A stretch of 64,000 nt of DNA from Diaporthe sp. PMI_573. Lineage: Eukaryota > Ascomycota > Sordariomycetes > Diaporthales > Diaporthaceae. Below the pieces are notes generated by a model, which ran no database searches, was not told the DNA's origin, and worked only from the letters and a program-made list of their open reading frames with translations. Each line of letters starts with the position of its first letter. The first letter of the stretch is position 1. The translations under genes and the position numbers were made by a program. The stretch is from assembly GCA_021399435.1 (NCBI GenBank), contig JAJTUP010000040.1:595409-659408 (forward strand), read 5' to 3'. Below are positions 63,798 through 64,000 of this stretch, piece by piece.

Positions 63798-64000
63798 ATG
63801 TCTGATCATAGTTCTCGCTCTTCTTTGTACGGCCCTCGCGGGTTGCCTCTCTTGTAGCATGCTTTGCCTGTTGCTGTGCCTATATCTGTAGTTGTGTCGC
63901 CTGCTCAATAAGCAGGTTCAGCACAGTCCCCTCTTGCGCCTCTCTTTAGCACTCTAACCTCTGTCCCTAGTTTGACTCTATCTGCGCAAATTATGATCCT
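63798..64000 (+). pseudogene. Start of a gag-like frame, cut by the window edge
   Basis: From ATG 63798 the frame reads MSDHSSRSSLYGPRGLPLL, TAG, HALPVAVPISVVVSPAQ, TAA, AGSAQSPLAPLFSTL and remains open to the end. TAG and TAA at probable Gln codons fit RIP. Ser/Pro/Ala-rich starts like this are usual for retrotransposon gag proteins. The type of element cannot be told. Confidence 0.4.

Overview
The window is fungal: a filamentous ascomycete (Pezizomycotina, most likely Sordariomycetes; the species cannot be named from sequence alone). The reasons are short 56-70 nt GT-AG introns with CTNAY-like branch sites, HET, NB-ARC, bZIP and chromodomain proteins, Fot1/pogo and hAT transposons, Tad-type LINE and Ty3/gypsy elements, and very AT-rich blocks with the C-to-T signature of repeat-induced point mutation (RIP). 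It looks like an accessory, repeat-rich segment rather than a core chromosome arm.

Layout. 0-5.3 kb holds three plausible genes: a spliced Cys-rich secreted-type protein, a GNAT acetyltransferase and a spliced coiled-coil protein. 6.9-29.7 kb is a mosaic of dead transposons (hAT, at least four pogo pieces, a LINE ORF1) and short truncated fragments of genes that are normally full-length (bZIP, CCCH protein, HET tail, RSC7/NPL6, NB-ARC ATPase, Pho85-type cyclin). Between them lie some intact ORFs: a 633-aa acidic protein, an Ig-like/Myb protein and a bZIP factor. 29.7-36.2 kb is a diverged duplication. Each unit has a Myb-plus-chromodomain gene with a minisatellite of GTACGTACTGACTGGCAG-like units just downstream. 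One copy is intact (707 aa, one intron) and the other is broken by one base.

At about 37.67 kb the composition switches abruptly from GC-rich to extremely AT-rich, RIP-mutated DNA (37.7-40.3, 51.0-57.5 and 60-63.7 kb). A GC-balanced island at 41.9-51.0 kb carries a HET gene interrupted only by TAG codons, a conserved fungal protein that may be nuclease-like, a cap22-like secreted protein, an SMP-30-like secreted beta-propeller and a kinase-fold protein.

The right end is a nest of retroelements: a RIP-destroyed Ty3/gypsy element with 203-bp LTRs, then a compact 2.46-kb LTR element with 216-bp LTRs and a perfect 5-bp target duplication. The compact element encodes only a C2H2 zinc-finger, Gln-rich protein. 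A long foldback repeat, a RIP-mutated hAT and the start of another probable LTR element follow.

No operon or biosynthetic cluster is evident. The common theme is genome defence and allorecognition: HET and NB-ARC relics, chromodomain proteins and RIP among mobile DNA. All functional statements rest on motif recognition by eye; no database search was run.
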